Assembly: GCA_964590645.1 (NCBI GenBank)
Contig: CAZPYJ010000002.1
Location: forward strand, 124,001 to 188,000
Length of the DNA stretch: 64,000 nt
DNA from: JAGNHN01 sp964590645
Lineage (GTDB): Bacteria; Bacteroidota; Bacteroidia; Bacteroidales; JAGNHN01
Direction of reading: 5' to 3'
The translations under genes and the position numbers were made by a program. Positions 26,773 through 33,950 of this stretch are shown piece after piece. Position 1 is the first letter of the stretch. Every line of letters begins with the position of its first letter. The notes beneath the pieces were generated by a model, which saw only the letters and a list, made by a program, of their open reading frames with translations, did no database searches and was not told where the DNA came from.

Positions 26773-27338
26773 ATTGATTCTTTCGCTAATATTTTCTGTA
26801 TCACAATACTGACCTGTTTTTGGAGATCCCGGATGCTATGGTTGTTCTCAAAAACATAATCTGCCCTTTCGATGCAGGCACGGATATTCTGGTGATGGGG
26901 ATCGGTGGAAGACATTTCCCTCTTTTCGTTTTCCAGAAATGTTTTATAGGGAATATGATCTGTTTCCGAATTGCGCTTCACTATCCTTTCATATCGGATC
27001 TGCGGAAGGGCATCAACCGCAAAGAGATAAAAGCGGCCTTTTTTGCGCAGGGCCTCCACCTCCCCGGGGGTACGAATGCTCTCAATAATGCAATGCTGGC
27101 CCCCGTCCAGGGCACGGGTAAAAAGCTTTTCGACCAGAAAAGCCGGGCCGTGTTCTTTACGGAGTTGATTGGCTACCCGCACCATACTGTCCCGATTCAC
27201 CGGGAGCTGCGCCTTTTCAATGAACTCAATCACCAACGCGCGCACAGAATAGTGTTCAAACCCATAGTCCCGCATCAGAAAATCCACAATCGTTCCTTTG
27301 CCGGCGCCCAGTGTACCTGTGATCCCTATGATTATCAT
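26769..27338 (-). CDS. AAA/nucleoside-kinase-like P-loop protein (dephospho-CoA-kinase-like fold)
   Basis: 189 residues with a P-loop GITGTLGAGKGTIVDFL at the N-terminus, a hydrophobic strand ending IIESIRTPGEVEALR and a conserved RYERIVKR lid-type segment. The layout resembles nucleotide or CoA kinases; this group often sits beside dCMP deaminase in Bacteroidota and may act on nucleotides, but the substrate is unknown. The ATG at 27338 starts at the first beta-strand; an open frame continues to 27389. A four-base overlap with the dCMP deaminase gene supports a joint role. Confidence 0.78.
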   Translation of the reverse strand: MIIIGITGTLGAGKGTIVDFLMRDYGFEHYSVRALVIEFIEKAQLPVNRDSMVRVANQLRKEHGPAFLVEKLFTRALDGGQHCIIESIRTPGEVEALRKKGRFYLFAVDALPQIRYERIVKRNSETDHIPYKTFLENEKREMSSTDPHHQNIRACIERADYVFENNHSIRDLQKQVSIVIQKILAKESI

Positions 27339-27398
27339 TGGGTAAAGGTAGTGATCAATTCTGAATGACGCCCGGGACGGGATGTACAACAGGGGAAG

Positions 27399-27429
27399 AA
27401 AAAAAGCAGCCCGTATAGCGCTGCTTTTT
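27399..27429 (-). terminator. Terminator after the LiaF-like gene
   Basis: Ten-bp stem AAAAAGCAGC / GCTGCTTTTT (27401-27410 and 27420-27429) with a nine-base loop. On the leftward strand it ends in TTTTT then TTC. It begins 21 bases after the LiaF-like stop and separates it from the kinase-like gene. Confidence 0.6.
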
Positions 27430-27449
27430 ATCGGTTAGCTTGTGGATGC

Positions 27450-28412
27450 TTAGTAGCGTTTCACCACAAAGCTGGCCAGGGCTGCATCCAGTTCTATATA
27501 AAACTTTACTTCCGAAGAATCAAAGTTGGGCGTGCGATGCAATCCCTTTTCGACTCTTTCAAAGCCCTTAAAGTCTTTACTGGCAAGGAAAGTACTCGTT
27601 TTGATTTCGCAAGCTGCTTCCTCGGGAATGGCAATCGTCAAGGAGGCTGCACCTGCATCTGCTTCGATATACACTTCCGGGACGAGCATCCCGAATCGCA
27701 TTTCAATATTGCAGGCGCCTCCGTCGATGTCAACCGATTCCAGCTTATGCCCCGTGAAGTCTGCTTCCAGATTGGCGGCACCTACATCCAGATCGAGCCT
27801 CCAGAAAGGTTCGGGGTGCATTGCAATGTTGACATCATTCACGATATTCCCTTTCAGGCGGGTATTTTGCATACTCAGGTGAATATGTCGATGGTCGTCT
27901 TCCTGTCTGCTCAGCACATTGTATCTCACCTGGCGGCCTTTTTTACGGAAGAGCAGCAGTTCATCGCTTTCTTCACCAAGGGTAAATGAGCCTGCCGCCA
28001 CTTCCATTTTCAGGGTGGAGGTCCGGATGCCATCATCCCAGGGCTCACGGATCTGTTGTGTAAATGAGGAATCAGTGGTATCGGCCAGCATTCTTCGGCG
28101 GTATTCTTTTTCGCTGCGCTCTTCCTCACCCTGGTATTTCCAGGAATGCTTTTCCGACCAGCGGAAGACAGGGCTGCGATGTGTGCTCTGATGTTGCACC
28201 AGCCAGAGGGCGGCTACAATGGTAGCCACAGAGAGGATGAATCGCACCAGACCGTGAATCGGCAGGATGCTGATTCCCCACAGCAGGATGAGCACGGGCC
28301 AAAGCTGCCAAACCTCATACCAGCTGAAATACAGCAAATTCAGGTTCTTCAATAAAAAGAGCAATCCGATCAAAACCAGGATCACTCCCCAGAAAGCTTT
28401 ACGATATTCCAT
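27450..28412 (-). CDS. LiaF-like membrane protein (LiaI/DUF5668 N-domain, cell-wall-active response C-domain)
   Basis: 320 residues. The first 75 hold three to four short membrane helices (FWGVILVLIGLLFLLKNLNL, LWPVLILLWGISILPI) of the LiaI/DUF5668 type. A charged linker follows, then a soluble beta-rich C-terminal domain (about 125-320) with the repeating pattern of LiaF/DUF2154 proteins (FRLDLDVGAANLEADF-like phrases, VEIEADAGAASLTI-like phrases). Such proteins sense or repress envelope-stress responses; here this is inference. The PspC gene one base upstream in the same direction strengthens an envelope-stress role. Confidence 0.82.
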   Translation of the reverse strand: MEYRKAFWGVILVLIGLLFLLKNLNLLYFSWYEVWQLWPVLILLWGISILPIHGLVRFILSVATIVAALWLVQHQSTHRSPVFRWSEKHSWKYQGEEERSEKEYRRRMLADTTDSSFTQQIREPWDDGIRTSTLKMEVAAGSFTLGEESDELLLFRKKGRQVRYNVLSRQEDDHRHIHLSMQNTRLKGNIVNDVNIAMHPEPFWRLDLDVGAANLEADFTGHKLESVDIDGGACNIEMRFGMLVPEVYIEADAGAASLTIAIPEEAACEIKTSTFLASKDFKGFERVEKGLHRTPNFDSSEVKFYIELDAALASFVVKRY

Positions 28413-28413
28413 T

Positions 28414-28902
28414 TTAGTTGGGTTTTGGTTTACTAAAACCTCCGATCAGTACGGCAATCCCCGCTACAATGAGAATGAGGGGCCAGAGATCGCCGAAATC
28501 GATGCGGGGTATGAAACGGTCTAAGAGAAAAATGCCTCCGATCGTAATCAGGATGAGCCCGGCGACCAGGTTACCCTGATTTTGCGGACGGGAGGGCTTT
28601 TCCCATTGCTTGTCCTGAGGCCGTGAATGGCCTTCCTCCTGTGTGCTTTCGTTGTTCATCGTGAATCCCTGGTTTTGGTATGCATTGCCTGCATTCTTGT
28701 TTTCATAAGGAAAAAAAGCCTCTTCCGGTACAAAGATCCATAAGGCTATATAGAGAATGAGCCCGCCCCCGCCAAAGACTGTCAGCAGTACAAAAAGGAG
28801 GCGTATCACCAGCGGGTCGAGATTGAAATAGTCTCCCAGACCACCAGCCACACCGCCAAAAACACGATTGCTGCGGCTCCGATATAACTTTTTGCTTTCC
28901 AT
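28414..28902 (-). CDS. PspC domain-containing membrane protein
   Basis: 162 residues. The N-terminal PspC domain (about 1-62) reads RSNRVFGGVAGGLGDYFNLD, then LLFVLLTVFGGGGLILYIAL and WIFVPEE. A polar Gln/Ser/Pro-rich linker follows (about 65-115), then a LiaI-like hairpin of two membrane helices. PspC domains act as inner-membrane stress sensors; the partner is probably the LiaF-like protein whose start follows its stop directly. No PspA or PspF is nearby. Confidence 0.86.
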   Translation of the reverse strand: MESKKLYRSRSNRVFGGVAGGLGDYFNLDPLVIRLLFVLLTVFGGGGLILYIALWIFVPEEAFFPYENKNAGNAYQNQGFTMNNESTQEEGHSRPQDKQWEKPSRPQNQGNLVAGLILITIGGIFLLDRFIPRIDFGDLWPLILIVAGIAVLIGGFSKPKPN

Positions 28903-29093
28903 AGAAATGATTGTTTATTGAGACTTAGACGAGCACTATGCCATCTGGTTACAGGGCTAAGCCTTTCTGAACGGTATCGGCTGATACTTTCCCGGTACCC
29001 TTTGCTGGCCAGTTTCAACAAAAATAACATTTATAAAGTGTCTGTCAACAACCTGGCATTGGTAAACCTGAGGAGGCAGAGAAATTATTCCAT

Positions 29094-29127
29094 TTTGTTC
29101 AGCTTTGACTCAGGCTTTGTATTTTTG
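29094..29127 (+). promoter_or_regulatory. Possible promoter of tatC
   Basis: TTTG (29094-29097) and TATTTTTG (29120-29127, matches TANNTTTG) are 22 bases apart. The ATG at 29140 follows by only 12 bases, so the transcript would be almost leaderless. Confidence 0.4.
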
Positions 29128-29139
29128 GCCCTGTACAGG

Positions 29140-29994
29140 ATGACAGAAGAAATCAAAAGCAAAAAGGGACCTGCTCCGGCCCGGGAGAAGGAGATGAGTT
29201 TCTGGGACCACCTTGATGAGCTTCGGGGGCACCTTTTTCGTTCCCTCCTTGCTGTCCTGGCTTTTTCTATTCTGGCTTTCCTGAACCGCCGTATTGTATT
29301 TGATGAGATCATCCTGGCACCCCGGGAGGCGGATTTCTGGACAAACCGTATGCTCTGCCGCCTGGGAGATTGGATTGGTTCTGATGCCATCTGTCTGGGA
29401 GAACTCAATCTGGCCATCATCAATATTAAGATGAGCGGACAATTCCTGACGCATATGTACATCTCTTTTGCTGCCGGACTGGTCCTGGCTATCCCTTATC
29501 TGGTCTGGGAAATTTTTCGTTTTGTGGAACCGGCGATGTACGACAACGAAAAGAAGAATGCCCGGGGTGGGGTCATCGTCACATCCCTGCTCTTTCTTAC
29601 CGGTATTGTTTTCAGCTATTATCTGATCGTTCCCCTGACGGTTCATTTCCTCGGGGGTTATCAGGTGAGCGGAGAAGTGGCCAATCAGATCGCACTGGGT
29701 TCCTATATCAGCACAGTGATCTCGGTCAGTTTTGCAGTTGGATTGGTGTTTGAGTTGCCGGTCCTGGTTTATTTCCTGGCTCGTCTCGGGGTACTGACTC
29801 CGGCTTTTATGCGAAAGAACCGGAAAATTGTTTTTGTGGTCACCCTGGCCCTGGCCGCCATTATCACCCCCCCCGATGTATTCAGCCAGGTAATGGTGGC
29901 CATTCCCCTTGTGATTCTCTATGAACTCAGCATCGGCATTGCCTCAAGGGTGCATAAGAAGAGACTGATCCGGATGGAACAGAACGAGGCCTAA
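29140..29994 (+). CDS. tatC: Sec-independent protein translocase subunit TatC
   Basis: Inner-membrane receptor of the twin-arginine pathway for folded proteins. 284 residues with six membrane helices. Seen: the N-terminal signature MSFWDHLDELRGHLFRSLLA, FRFVEPAMYDNEKKNA, a conserved helix GIVFSYYLIVPLTVHFLGGY, and ALAAIITPPDVFSQVMVAIP. The frame is open back to 28918, but family alignment and the promoter-like element support the ATG at 29140. No tatA/B gene is nearby. Confidence 0.94.
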   Translation: MTEEIKSKKGPAPAREKEMSFWDHLDELRGHLFRSLLAVLAFSILAFLNRRIVFDEIILAPREADFWTNRMLCRLGDWIGSDAICLGELNLAIINIKMSGQFLTHMYISFAAGLVLAIPYLVWEIFRFVEPAMYDNEKKNARGGVIVTSLLFLTGIVFSYYLIVPLTVHFLGGYQVSGEVANQIALGSYISTVISVSFAVGLVFELPVLVYFLARLGVLTPAFMRKNRKIVFVVTLALAAIITPPDVFSQVMVAIPLVILYELSIGIASRVHKKRLIRMEQNEA

Positions 29995-30014
29995 GCAAAG
30001 CGGGGGGCTAAATT

Positions 30015-30482
30015 CTAATCGACAAAACTTTCCACATCAATGCCGGATTCTTTCAAAATGCGCAGGCGTGTGGGATGCAGAAGCACCATAAACAACAGCA
30101 GGGCCAGAGCCACCAGCAAGCCGCGCTCATCGCCCAGGAGAAGATAGGTGATGACTCCGAAAAAAGCCGCACTTTCCAGCAGGGCCAGCCTGACGATCAT
30201 TGCCCCCCTGTACCTGTCTAATACCTCAATGGGATCGGTAGCAGTCAGATTGCGCATTCTTTTTCTGAACAGATACTGTCCTCCCGCAATGCCCCAAAGC
30301 CCTAAAAAAAGCAAGACCAAAAACATTATACGGCTGAGCTTTTCATCCTCCCCCGCCAGGGGATTGCCTGAGATACTCAGCAGGATCAGCGCCATCAACA
30401 ACAGAAAGACCACGCTGCCGATGAGTCCGAAACTGAGTATCCGCAAAAGACGGACGATCTCTTTGATTTTTTGTGCATTCAT
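30015..30482 (-). CDS. Four-helix membrane protein, unknown function
   Basis: 155 residues with four predicted membrane helices (FGLIGSVVFLLLMALILLSI, IMFLVLLFLGLWGIAGGQYL, ALLESAAFFGVITYLLL, GLLVALALLLFMVLL). A short basic loop (FRKRMRNL) separates helices 2 and 3, and the tail is soluble (RILKESGIDVESFVD). Family not recognised; similar small proteins are common in Bacteroidota. Tail-to-tail with tatC, 20 bases apart. Confidence 0.75.
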   Translation of the reverse strand: MNAQKIKEIVRLLRILSFGLIGSVVFLLLMALILLSISGNPLAGEDEKLSRIMFLVLLFLGLWGIAGGQYLFRKRMRNLTATDPIEVLDRYRGAMIVRLALLESAAFFGVITYLLLGDERGLLVALALLLFMVLLHPTRLRILKESGIDVESFVD

Positions 30483-30513
30483 TTTTCAGGATATTAGGGA
30501 CAGGACTGGTGTT

Positions 30514-31155
30514 TTACTCAGCTTTATGATTCTGCTGCAAATTCGGATCGAAGGTCAGATGCCACATTCCTCTCAGGTCACCGGCTTCATAAGCAATGGC
30601 CTTATCATCCGGATAGTTTTCAAGAATGACGGCCATCGTTTGCTCGCTGATATCCCGTCCCGGAACACCGTGGCACTGCAGGCAGGCGGGCATTGCGATG
30701 CGGATGGGGCTGGCATAATGAACCAGGCCTTCCTCTCGCCATACCGTCGAAGTCCATTCGCCCCGGGGCAGGCTGGCATACCAGTTCAACAGGTTTTCTT
30801 CGGCCTCATCCGGTCGGGCTTCCGGGTTGCGGTACTTCAGGGAGGTCCTTCGCAGGCTGCAATTCCATTTTTCTGCCAGTTCAGCTACTATGCCACCAGC
30901 GTGGATATTGCAGAAATCAATGGCATTGGGTGCCCCTCCGTGGACCATTGCCTGACTGACATTGCGCAACAGCTCTTCCTGCGCCAGTTGAACAAGGGAA
31001 TCCCCCAGACCCTGGTGATGGGCAAGAATGGCTGCCTCTTGCATTTCAACATCAGTAGGGCTTTCTGCCCTTTCCTGTCCGGATGGCCTGCAAGCCGGGA
31101 AGAGCAGCAGCACTGCAGCAAACATAAAGAGGTTAACAGTCACATTTTTCATCAT
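30514..31155 (-). CDS. DUF3365 (Tll0287-like) lipoprotein with CxxCH haem motif
   Basis: About 213 residues. The signal peptide ends in the lipobox LFPAC, predicting a lipid anchor. The mature part has ALxxELLRNVSQAM-like helices, the phrase NAIDFCNIHA, and a single c-type haem motif CLQCHG followed by GDLRGMWHLTF. This is the DUF3365 pattern, a haem-binding sensor-like fold. Possible role: redox or gas sensing at the envelope, by family analogy only. Start at ATG 31155 or 31152. Divergent from the tryptophanase leader. Confidence 0.83.
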   Translation of the reverse strand: MMKNVTVNLFMFAAVLLLFPACRPSGQERAESPTDVEMQEAAILAHHQGLGDSLVQLAQEELLRNVSQAMVHGGAPNAIDFCNIHAGGIVAELAEKWNCSLRRTSLKYRNPEARPDEAEENLLNWYASLPRGEWTSTVWREEGLVHYASPIRIAMPACLQCHGVPGRDISEQTMAVILENYPDDKAIAYEAGDLRGMWHLTFDPNLQQNHKAE

Positions 31156-31239
31156 TGCTGGTTTGGTGAGACAACTTTTATCTGATACATTGAGTCTAAC
31201 AAAGGAAAAACAACTTTCGGAAATTTTCGGGTATTTTTC

Positions 31240-31247
31240 TATTTTTG
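31240..31247 (+). promoter_or_regulatory. Probable -7 element of the tryptophanase transcript
   Basis: TATTTTTG matches TANNTTTG; a weak -33 (TTTC at 31215-31218) lies 21 bases upstream. It would start a leader of about 180 bases before tnaA. Confidence 0.4.
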
Positions 31248-31283
31248 AATGCTGTGAGAAAAGGATCATTGCATATCTTGTCG

Positions 31284-31349
31284 ATGTATAGTCGCCGCAG
31301 GTATCTGAACATCAAAGATCGCGACGGATTCTATGCCCCGGGGCAGTAG
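31284..31349 (+). CDS. Possible 21-codon leader peptide upstream of tryptophanase
   Basis: A short ORF, from ATG at 31284 to TAG at 31347-31349, in the leader of tnaA. The peptide is basic at its start (MYSRRRYLNIK) and ends FYAPGQ. It has no Trp, so it is not a standard TnaC peptide. Its last codons overlap the first arm of a hairpin (31341-31360), the arrangement expected of translation-dependent attenuation. Its coding status is unproven. Confidence 0.25.
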   Translation: MYSRRRYLNIKDRDGFYAPGQ

Positions 31350-31360
31350 ACAAACTGCCC
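31341..31360 (+). promoter_or_regulatory. Hairpin in the tryptophanase leader
   Basis: Perfect 7-bp stem GGGCAGT / ACTGCCC with loop AGACAA. A second small hairpin (CAGGC, loop CACT, GCCTG) follows about ten bases later. Neither runs into a T tract, so they look more like leader structures than simple terminators. Confidence 0.4.
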
Positions 31361-31436
31361 GTATTCACTTCAGCAGGCCACTGCCTGTCGGCCGCTTTCA
31401 TTTTATTAGTCTTTTTTACAATTGAAACTACTGAAG

Positions 31437-32819
31437 ATGAAATTACCTTTTGCAGAATCTTACAAGATCAAGATGGTGGAAACCATACGGAAAAGTACCC
31501 GGGAAGAAAGGGAGCAATGGATCAAAGCAGCGCGCTACAATCTGTTCAATCTGCGCAGCGATCAGGTTTTTATTGACCTGCTCACCGACTCAGGGACAGG
31601 CGCAATGAGCGACCAGCAATGGAGCGAAATGATGCTGGGCGATGAAAGTTATGCCGGCGCTTCGTCTTATTACAAGATGAAAGATGCCATCCGTGATATC
31701 ACCGGTTTCCCGCATTTTTTGCCTACCCATCAGGGGCGGGCAGCAGAAAATGTGCTGTTCAGTGTGATGGTGAAGGAAGGCGACCTGGTTCCCGGCAATG
31801 CCCATTTCGATACCACAAAGGGGCATATTGAGTACCGCAAGGCTGAAGCGGTGGATTGCACCATCGACGAGGCTTATGACATTCATAACCCACATCCTTT
31901 TAAAGGCAATATCGATCTGGAAAAGCTGGAAAAGGTATTGAAGGGTAATCCGCGGGAACGCATCCCGATGATTGTGGTGACCATCACCTGCAATACCTGT
32001 GGCGGCCAGCCTGTCTCCCTGGAGAATATCAGGGCCGTGCGGGCGCTCTCGGAAAAATATGGGGTACCGCTCATCTTTGATGCTGCACGCTTTGCAGAGA
32101 ACGCATACTTCATTAAGGAAAGAGAAGAGGCCTGCAGGGAAATGAGCATCCGGGAAATTGTTAAAGAGGTTTTCAAATACGGCGATGCAATGACAATGAG
32201 TGCCAAGAAAGATGCCATCGTCAATATGGGAGGCTTTATTGCGCTCAGGGAGGAAGCCTTGTTCCGCCAGGCCAGTGTATTCAATATTCTTTTTGAAGGC
32301 TTTATCTCTTATGGAGGAATGTCGGGAAGGGATATGAATGCCTTGGCCCGCGGCCTTTATGAAGGAACGGAATACGATTACCTGCAGACACGCATCGGCC
32401 AGGTGCACCGCCTTGGATCCCAACTTACTTCCCTCGGTATCCCGGTGCAGCAACCCTACGGGGGCCACGCCATTTTTGTGGATGCCCTGGGTTTTCTTCC
32501 CCGTGTGCCCCGGGCTGAGTATCCGGCCCAGAAACTGGCCGTAGAGCTCTATCTGGAAGGAGGGGTCAGGGGCGTTGAGATCGGAACCCTCCTGGCCGAC
32601 CGCGATCCCCATACCGGACAGGACCGTTATCCCCGCCTGGAATTTGTGAGGCTTACCATCCCACGCAGGGTATATACCAGCAATCATATGGACTATGTGG
32701 CTGCCTCCCTGCAGAATGTCTGGGAGCGCAGGGAAGATATCCGCAAGGGATTCCGGATCACCCACGAAGCTCCAATACTGAGGCATTTCACGGTGGAACT
32801 GGCACCTGCTGAGGAATAG
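31437..32819 (+). CDS. tnaA: Tryptophanase (tryptophan indole-lyase)
   Basis: PLP-dependent beta-elimination of tryptophan to indole, pyruvate and ammonia. 460 residues. Seen: LLTDSGTGAMSDQQWSEM, DESYAGASSYYKM, FLPTHQGRAAENVLF, and the PLP-lysine signature YGDAMTMSAKKDAIVNMGGF. The C-terminus reads ILRHFTVEL; the His there is at the place of E. coli TnaA H463, where tyrosine phenol-lyase has Phe, so tryptophanase is preferred. The ATG at 31437 is chosen over an in-frame TTG at 31422. No tnaB-type permease is adjacent. The stop codon lies within a GGGATA repeat. Confidence 0.92.
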   Translation: MKLPFAESYKIKMVETIRKSTREEREQWIKAARYNLFNLRSDQVFIDLLTDSGTGAMSDQQWSEMMLGDESYAGASSYYKMKDAIRDITGFPHFLPTHQGRAAENVLFSVMVKEGDLVPGNAHFDTTKGHIEYRKAEAVDCTIDEAYDIHNPHPFKGNIDLEKLEKVLKGNPRERIPMIVVTITCNTCGGQPVSLENIRAVRALSEKYGVPLIFDAARFAENAYFIKEREEACREMSIREIVKEVFKYGDAMTMSAKKDAIVNMGGFIALREEALFRQASVFNILFEGFISYGGMSGRDMNALARGLYEGTEYDYLQTRIGQVHRLGSQLTSLGIPVQQPYGGHAIFVDALGFLPRVPRAEYPAQKLAVELYLEGGVRGVEIGTLLADRDPHTGQDRYPRLEFVRLTIPRRVYTSNHMDYVAASLQNVWERREDIRKGFRITHEAPILRHFTVELAPAEE

Positions 32820-32858
32820 GGATAGGAATAGGGATAGGGATAGGGATAGGGATAGGGA
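32813..32858 (+). repeat. GGGATA hexamer tandem repeat overlapping the tnaA stop
   Basis: Seven hexamers (GGAATA, GGGATA, GGAATA, then four GGGATA) plus GGGA. Five GGG runs separated by ATA from 32831 on meet the pattern for an intramolecular G-quadruplex on the sense strand and in the tnaA mRNA 3' end. The tnaA TAG (32817-32819) is inside the first units. Confidence 0.9.
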
Positions 32859-32931
32859 CTTATTTACCTTATGAGGAATGTTATCCGCTGAGCGGCATAC
32901 CCTGCTTTCTTCATCCCTTGCCAAGGAATCT

Positions 32932-33315
32932 TCATTTCTTAGTACTCCGGAGCATTTCGATCACTTCGAATGAGGTGAATGCCAGGTAGTAGAGAAAGAA
33001 GGTAATGACAAAGGGAATGGCATCGGAACGGTTTATCAGGAGGACATAGATCAGGATCACCCCTATGTACAAAAGCAGACGGGTAAAAGTCAACAGCATA
33101 AAGCGGTTAGTAAAACGGATGAGTTTTTCCCCGGCGCTCCGAACCATCAAATGATGCATTAAGAAGCTGATCCCGAAAAAAAAGAGCAGAATGAAGGGAA
33201 AAGCAGGACTGCGGTATTCGGAAGGAAGAGCCGCCAGTACAAGGAATCCGATCAGGCCGGTGAGGGCGGTAAAAAGAAGCAGTTTTCTTAAAAAGCTTTG
33301 AAAAAGTGCAGGCAT
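32932..33315 (-). CDS. Small membrane protein of the sprE-bactofilin-atpZ cluster (AtpI-like position)
   Basis: 127 residues with four predicted membrane helices (LLLFTALTGLIGFLVLAAL, FPFILLFFFGISFLMHHLMV, LLTFTRLLLYIGVILIYVLL, FVITFFLYYLAFTSFEVIE). Last gene of a leftward operon after AtpZ. Four-helix proteins at this place often precede atpB and may help assemble the F-type ATPase, but that is inferred from position. Here no atpB follows. Start: ATG 33315, ten bases after the AtpZ stop; an ATG at 33351 would overlap atpZ. Confidence 0.72.
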   Translation of the reverse strand: MPALFQSFLRKLLLFTALTGLIGFLVLAALPSEYRSPAFPFILLFFFGISFLMHHLMVRSAGEKLIRFTNRFMLLTFTRLLLYIGVILIYVLLINRSDAIPFVITFFLYYLAFTSFEVIEMLRSTKK

Positions 33316-33325
33316 CGTATCCGGT

Positions 33326-33538
33326 TTATGATAGAAAATCTTTGACCGCAATATAAATGGCCGCCACTACCGAGCCCAGGCTCAGCACCAGCGTAAGCAG
33401 GGGAAATTCCAAGCCTGTGTAGCGATCAAGCCGGATACCGGCAAAAACACCCAAGCCAATGACGGCAGCCATCTGAAAGGCAATATTCGAATACCGGACG
33501 AAGGTATCAAAGGGCTTTTTCGGTTTTTTTGCTTTCAT
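33326..33538 (-). CDS. atpZ: AtpZ/AtpI family protein
   Basis: 70 residues. A basic N-terminus (MKAKKPKKPFDTFVRYSN) is followed by two membrane helices (AFQMAAVIGLGVFAGIRLD and FPLLTLVLSLGSVVAAIYIA) and the conserved GxxLD turn of the AtpZ/AtpI family. These proteins assist assembly of the Fo rotor ring or magnesium uptake. The start overlaps the end of the bactofilin gene by 32 bases, suggesting translational coupling. Confidence 0.83.
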   Translation of the reverse strand: MKAKKPKKPFDTFVRYSNIAFQMAAVIGLGVFAGIRLDRYTGLEFPLLTLVLSLGSVVAAIYIAVKDFLS

Positions 33539-33908
33539 TGGGCGCCTTGTCTGTCTGTTTCAGGCCGCTTCCGTCCATTTTGCAGGTTCCCGTGAAAACA
33601 GCCCCGGGTTCAATGCTGAGCTTGGCAGTTGAAATATCCCCTTTTAACTTTGCGGTGGATTTCAGGCTGAGTAATTCACTCACTACCACCTGCCCCTCCA
33701 CCTGCCCGGAGATGTCGATATTTCCGCAGATGATCTCGCCTTCCACAAGGCCGGTAGCGCCGATGACCAGCTTCCCTTTGCAATGAATGGCCCCATTAAG
33801 GCTGCCATCTATGCGAAAATCTCCGTCGGATTGGATTTCCCCTTTCACTGAGGTGCCGGTTCCAAGCAAATTGATCGTGGGGGATTCAGGGGTCATTGTC
33901 CTTGCCAT
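33507..33908 (-). CDS. Bactofilin (polymer-forming cytoskeletal protein)
   Basis: 133 residues. The central bactofilin domain (about 15-110) is a right-handed beta-helix with short hydrophobic repeats (GTSVKGEIQSDGDFRIDGS, GKLVIGATGLVEGEI, ISGQVEGQVVVSELL, LKGDISTAKLSIEPGAVF). The polar C-tail (QTDKAPNESKKTEKAL) is disordered. Bactofilins self-assemble into membrane-associated filaments affecting cell shape. The start at 33908 is preferred; the frame is open to 33941. It follows sprE by 42 bases. Confidence 0.9.
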   Translation of the reverse strand: MARTMTPESPTINLLGTGTSVKGEIQSDGDFRIDGSLNGAIHCKGKLVIGATGLVEGEIICGNIDISGQVEGQVVVSELLSLKSTAKLKGDISTAKLSIEPGAVFTGTCKMDGSGLKQTDKAPNESKKTEKAL

Positions 33909-33950
33909 ATTTCTTTTTTTTTGATAAAGCTTTGCATTCAATGATCATCC

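Noticed and set aside
32819..32924. Leftward frame with a Ser-Leu repeat (SLSLSLSL)
   Set aside because: It is only the translation of the GGGATA hexamer array on the opposite strand; no homology and no start context.
33914..33922. Nine-T tract before the bactofilin gene as a phase-variable site
   Set aside because: It lies upstream of the preferred start at 33908 and is not within a recognisable promoter spacer.
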